Assembly (NCBI GenBank): GCA_037128295.1
Contig: JBAXWR010000298.1
Span: 1 to 8,844, forward strand
Length of the DNA stretch: 8,844 nt
Direction of reading: 5' to 3'
Source of the DNA: JAAFHB01 sp037128295
GTDB lineage: Bacteria; Bacteroidota; Bacteroidia; Bacteroidales; Prolixibacteraceae
Part shown: one piece after another, positions 5,420-8,844 of the stretch
Numbering within the stretch: position 1 is the first letter of the stretch
Layout of the letters: each line of letters opens with the position of its first letter
Notes under the pieces: generated by a model
Seen by the model: only the letters and a program-made list of their open reading frames with translations
Database searches by the model: none
Told to the model about the DNA's origin: nothing
Made by a program: the position numbers and the translations under genes

Positions 5420-5818
5420 GTGAAAAAACTTAAAGTACAGGTAAGTTGGAGTGATAATTATGGGGCTTGCAGTGAAGAGGTTCTGGGTTGTGTGGCAACT
5501 CATAAAACATTGGATGGCGTTAAAAAAGCATATACTGAATCATTGGAATGGCACCTGAATGCTATGCGAACGGATGGCGATGAAATCCCGGAGGTATTAC
5601 AAGAATCTTATGAGCTTGAATTTGAATTGAATACGCAGGCTCTGCTTCACTATTTTGAAGGAGTCCTTACCAGATCGGCTCTTTCACGTGTTACCGGAAT
5701 AAACGAGCGGCTGTTGGTGCATTATGCCACCGGACATAGAAACCCACGTCCTGCCCAAAGGCAAAAGATTATCGAAGGTATCCACAAAATTGGAAATGAA
5801 TTTAACTCGGTGGTTTAA
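5420..5818 (+). CDS. HicB-like antitoxin with C-terminal helix-turn-helix, no HicA partner
   Basis: This 132-residue protein has the Bacteroidota HicB layout. The N-terminal part (about residues 3-60) is a HicB partial RNase H-like fold: KKLKVQVSWSDNYGA, then a helix (TLDGVKKAYTESLEWHLNAM) and the conserved DGDEIPE. The C-terminal part (about 80-124) is a DNA-binding helix-turn-helix, LTRSALSRVTGINERLLVHY followed by GHRNPRPAQRQKI. HicB normally neutralises the mRNA-cleaving toxin HicA and represses their operon. No hicA is found on either side, so this is an orphan antitoxin, a stand-alone regulator, or the survivor of a broken pair. Start is GTG 5420, placed 22 nt after a good promoter box; it gives the usual family N-terminus MKKLKVQVSW. 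A relic of the same gene lies 1.3 kb upstream (4306-4374). Confidence 0.85.
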   Translation: MKKLKVQVSWSDNYGACSEEVLGCVATHKTLDGVKKAYTESLEWHLNAMRTDGDEIPEVLQESYELEFELNTQALLHYFEGVLTRSALSRVTGINERLLVHYATGHRNPRPAQRQKIIEGIHKIGNEFNSVV

Positions 5819-5921
5819 GCATGGATCTGAAATAGGTCCTCAATTATATTGTTGATAATCAAAGTTCATGTGAATTAATTATTTAAATATGAAATTCAAT
5901 TAGAATCAGAAATCTATTTTG

Positions 5922-5929
5922 TAGTTTTG
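5922..5929 (+). promoter_or_regulatory. Candidate -7 box of the TPR-RDD gene
   Basis: TAGTTTTG matches TAnnTTTG and would give a leader of roughly 20-25 nt to the ATG at 5958. The surroundings are AT-rich and no -33 element is clear, so this is tentative. Confidence 0.35.
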
Positions 5930-5957
5930 AGGTAATTTAAATCCTAAGTTCTGAACT

Positions 5958-8844
5958 ATGAAAATAAACTACTCAATTTTACTGATTCTTCTCTTTTTAA
6001 AACCCATTATTGGACAATGCCAAACTTCCCAAGCATATGTAATTTTAGGCGTTTCAAAATTAAGTGCAAATGATTATAGAGGGGCTATTGACGATTTTAC
6101 CATGGCGATCAAACGAAGTCCTAAAAATGGAGTCGCGTATTCCCTGAGGGCAACAGCAAAAGGTTCTTTGGGTGATAAAAAAGGCGCAGTTGCAGATATG
6201 AATGTTGCCATTGAAATAGAACCAAAAAATCCTGATTTTTATAATGGAAGAGCTGCCATGAAATTGGATGACCAAGATTTCAATGGGGCAATTGCCGATT
6301 GTAATAAGGCTCTTGAATTGGGATACAATAAAGCAAGTGTCTTTTCCTGTAGAGGTGCTTCTAGGTTTGCAATTGAAGACTATTTAGGATCAATAGCTGA
6401 CTTTAATAAGGCAATAGAACTTAAGCCTAATAGTCCTAATGTATATTATAGCCGAGGATTAGCAAGGATTTTATTAGGCCTTAAGGAATTAGGTTGTGAG
6501 GATTTAAATAAGGCCTTAGAATTGGGATATGAAAAAGCAAGCGAAACGATAAAGACATCGTGTCAGAATTTATCAATTGAATTTGTAAGAACATTTAAAT
6601 TGGGTGATGAATATTTTGATGTTGATGTTTTAAAGGCGAATGATTTTTTAGCTAAATTGCCTGAAGCTATTGAAATACAAATTTTTAAACTCGGTAAAGA
6701 TAAATTTGGTATTCCAGTATCGAAAATTTCAGATTTCTTAAAAGATAAACCTAACGCCAGACCTCTTAAAAATTATATTAGTAGAAATGAGAAAATTCCT
6801 AATAGCCTGAACACTCTATTTAATCAATGGAGTAAAACCTTAGTGTATGAAAAAAATAAGCTTATATATTATTCACTTTTACCTAAAAACCCCGAATTAG
6901 TTGAAGTTGGATTTGAGAATTTTAATGATGAGTTGAAAGATCAGGCAAGTCGTAGGCAGCTTTATGATAAATTATCTAATAAAAACCCAGAATGGAAAAC
7001 AATAAGTTTTGATACATTTAGTAAAGAGATGTTCCCTGAGGTTGGTAGAAAAGAGCAAGTGAAGAAATCCCCAAATAGCCATAATTTAAAACTATACAAT
7101 TATCTGATTAATTCAAAACGTGTAACTTTGGATGAAGTAGGTGATTTTGAAACATTTGACTCACTACTAGCTGATACCACAAATGCCATTAAGCTGCATG
7201 CAAACCTTCTAAAAAAGGGATTTAGTATTGATGAAATTGGAAAGCTGTCGGAATTCTTAGCAAACATTGATTATAGTCCTACAAAATTACAACCTACAAG
7301 GAATTTTATGCCACCAGAGTCACTTCCCTCATGGGATGAAACAACTCCAGTTGATAATGAATCTGTTACTAATAGAGCAGTTAATAAAACAAGAACTAAT
7401 ACTAATCAAACTGGCAAGTCGTATTCACATATTCAAATTGATAAAATTAAAGTAGGTGACATTTTTATCGAATTACCTATTCCAACTGATTTTGTTAAAG
7501 TTGATGCCTCAATGGGCAAGCTAATGGAAAAAGCAGAAAGATTGGTTCCAGCTAATTGCACCTTACTTGCACACTACATAAGTGTAGAAGATTATGCCAC
7601 CTTTTTATCTAATCCGGAACATACTGCTGAAAAATATATTTTGGTGGAAGATTTCAAGGATTTGAGAAGCCGTAAGGTTGGGGGTAGTGACTTTAGAAAA
7701 TTAATTAATGGTTTGAAGGAGAACTATATAGGCGAGTATAAACGATTTTATGATGAGGTCGGAATAAAGGCAGCGGAACTACTTTCAAATCCTAACGAAC
7801 AATTATTGGTGAGTAATTTTAAAGTTCAACCTTTAGGTATTTGCTATGAAAGTAAGAATATCATAAGTTACTCAGCATTAACAAAATACAATGTTACAGT
7901 TGATAGTCGCAATTCATCAGATTTTATAGTGGCAAGTATATCAACTATTACGAAGCTTGAAGAAAAGCCAATTATACTATTGTTAAATAAAACCTACAAA
8001 AGCAAAGAAGATATTGCTTCGATAAAGGCAACTAATTTAGCTTGGATCAAAGAAATTGAAAAAAACAGAAACAATTTTGGCTTTTTTGCTGATTTTGATT
8101 TTGAATATTACAAAGAGATTATTTTAGCCATACTTACATTAAGCATTATTTGGGCAGTTTTTGCAGCGACAAATAAAATCAGGAAAAAACTCAATGTTCG
8201 GGTTAATCCTCAATTTAACATTGATACCGAAAAGGTTAACATAGTAGATTTTGATGATTTGCTTGTTAATAAGGATGAAACGCTGATAAAAGAAGATATT
8301 AATGATAGTTGTAATAATAATTACATAGATTTTGATCAACTATTAATTGATAATGAGCTAATTACCACAAATGAAGAATTAGTTGTTAAAAATCAAATCC
8401 CTGAGAAAGCGGTTAATCCAGAATTACTTAAGGCAAGAAGAGTAATCCGATTATTGAATTTTATTATTGATATGATTTTTATCTATTTTGTTATTTCTTA
8501 TGGGGTCGGTTATGCTTTGGGTTATTTGGGTTATGGTAAATACGTTCTGGAACATCCCTACTTGTTTAATATAATTGTCATATTTATACCCTATTTCTTT
8601 TTTGAATACTTCTTTGGGAAGACTTTAGGGAAATGGTTAACAGGAACTCGGGTTGTAAATTCTTCGGGGGGTAAACCAACGGTTTGGCAAATTCTTGGAA
8701 GAACAGCATCAAGGTTTATCCCTTTTGAATCGCTTACCTTTCTGGGTAAACAAAAACGGGGATTGCATGATACTAATTCTGAAACTTATGTTGTAAGAGA
8801 TTCAGAAAATAGCAGCGAGTATAATTACACCATGCCTAATAAAG
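5958..8844 (+). CDS. Partial TPR-repeat protein with C-terminal RDD membrane domain
   Basis: The frame from ATG 5958 stays open for 962 codons to the window edge; the stop is missing. Residues 1-21 look like a Sec signal peptide (KINYSILLILLFLKPIIGQC); the cysteine is preceded by Gln, so it is not a good lipobox. Five TPRs with an exact 34-residue period start at residues 26, 60, 94, 128 and 162. A long region of about 200-715 follows; its later part (about 495-705, starting VGDIFIELPIPTDFVKV) resembles periplasmic domains in other envelope proteins, from memory only. One membrane helix spans 721-737, then an Asn/Asp-rich linker (about 745-825). The RDD domain begins at R831 (R831 and D838 are the hallmark pair), continues through GKTLGKWLTGTRVV and GRTASRF, and ends with RGLHD. 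TPRs would sit in the periplasm and the linker in the cytoplasm. The visible end lies past the RDD core, so little is probably missing. Base composition is more AT-rich than the permease gene. Function unknown; TPRs suggest protein binding. Confidence 0.82.
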   Translation, partial: MKINYSILLILLFLKPIIGQCQTSQAYVILGVSKLSANDYRGAIDDFTMAIKRSPKNGVAYSLRATAKGSLGDKKGAVADMNVAIEIEPKNPDFYNGRAAMKLDDQDFNGAIADCNKALELGYNKASVFSCRGASRFAIEDYLGSIADFNKAIELKPNSPNVYYSRGLARILLGLKELGCEDLNKALELGYEKASETIKTSCQNLSIEFVRTFKLGDEYFDVDVLKANDFLAKLPEAIEIQIFKLGKDKFGIPVSKISDFLKDKPNARPLKNYISRNEKIPNSLNTLFNQWSKTLVYEKNKLIYYSLLPKNPELVEVGFENFNDELKDQASRRQLYDKLSNKNPEWKTISFDTFSKEMFPEVGRKEQVKKSPNSHNLKLYNYLINSKRVTLDEVGDFETFDSLLADTTNAIKLHANLLKKGFSIDEIGKLSEFLANIDYSPTKLQPTRNFMPPESLPSWDETTPVDNESVTNRAVNKTRTNTNQTGKSYSHIQIDKIKVGDIFIELPIPTDFVKVDASMGKLMEKAERLVPANCTLLAHYISVEDYATFLSNPEHTAEKYILVEDFKDLRSRKVGGSDFRKLINGLKENYIGEYKRFYDEVGIKAAELLSNPNEQLLVSNFKVQPLGICYESKNIISYSALTKYNVTVDSRNSSDFIVASISTITKLEEKPIILLLNKTYKSKEDIASIKATNLAWIKEIEKNRNNFGFFADFDFEYYKEIILAILTLSIIWAVFAATNKIRKKLNVRVNPQFNIDTEKVNIVDFDDLLVNKDETLIKEDINDSCNNNYIDFDQLLIDNELITTNEELVVKNQIPEKAVNPELLKARRVIRLLNFIIDMIFIYFVISYGVGYALGYLGYGKYVLEHPYLFNIIVIFIPYFFFEYFFGKTLGKWLTGTRVVNSSGGKPTVWQILGRTASRFIPFESLTFLGKQKRGLHDTNSETYVVRDSENSSEYNYTMPNK

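Noticed and set aside
6060..8339. Short frames on both strands inside the TPR-RDD gene (6060-6275, 7267-7455, 8139-8339)
   Set aside because: The TPR-RDD frame is continuous through all of them with clear domain motifs, so they are shadows.

Overview
The window looks like a Bacteroidota chromosome segment of moderate to low GC. Reasons: several start regions carry the Bacteroidota -7 promoter box TAnnTTTG, Shine-Dalgarno sites are largely absent and AT-rich leaders take their place, and the gene families (FecI-type ECF sigma, FucP-type sugar permease, Bacteroidota-style HicB with a C-terminal helix-turn-helix) fit that phylum. The genus cannot be read from the sequence. The section after about 5.8 kb is visibly more AT-rich than the permease gene.

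Layout. At 1-152, minus strand, is the N-terminal end of a small phage-type protein cut by the window edge. At 153-481 is a gene-free stretch holding a 16-bp imperfect inverted repeat (348-415) that looks like facing transposon ends, then a promoter box. At 482-1081 is an ECF sigma factor with a non-ATG start and no adjacent anti-sigma gene. At 1234-2526 is a FucP-type MFS sugar/H+ symporter. Convergent with it and only 9 bp away is a complete AbiE toxin-antitoxin operon on the minus strand: abiEi antitoxin/repressor (3453-4220), then abiEii nucleotidyltransferase toxin (2536-3456), overlapping by 4 nt. The abiE start region has a promoter box so close to the ATG that the mRNA may be leaderless, preceded by an 8-bp inverted repeat suited to AbiEi autoregulation.

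Next comes a satP-type acetate/succinate transporter (4507-5067). Just upstream of it, at 4306-4374, lies a relic of the HicB-like gene found intact downstream (5420-5818). The relic keeps only the end of that gene and has lost, in frame, exactly the 45 codons of the DNA-binding domain. satP is therefore bracketed by direct repeats of a hicB 3' end. The intact HicB-like gene has no visible HicA partner.

From 5958 to the window end runs a large open frame (962 codons, no stop reached): a signal peptide, five TPR repeats, a long probably periplasmic region, one membrane segment, an acidic cytoplasmic linker and a C-terminal RDD membrane domain. This is an unusual architecture and the least understood gene here.

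Overall this is an accessory-type region mixing defence/addiction genes (AbiE, orphan HicB, phage-type ORF, transposon-end-like repeats) with nutrient uptake genes (sugar, acetate). No single pathway joins them. No wholly new system is proven; the best leads are the hicB relic around satP and the TPR-RDD protein.
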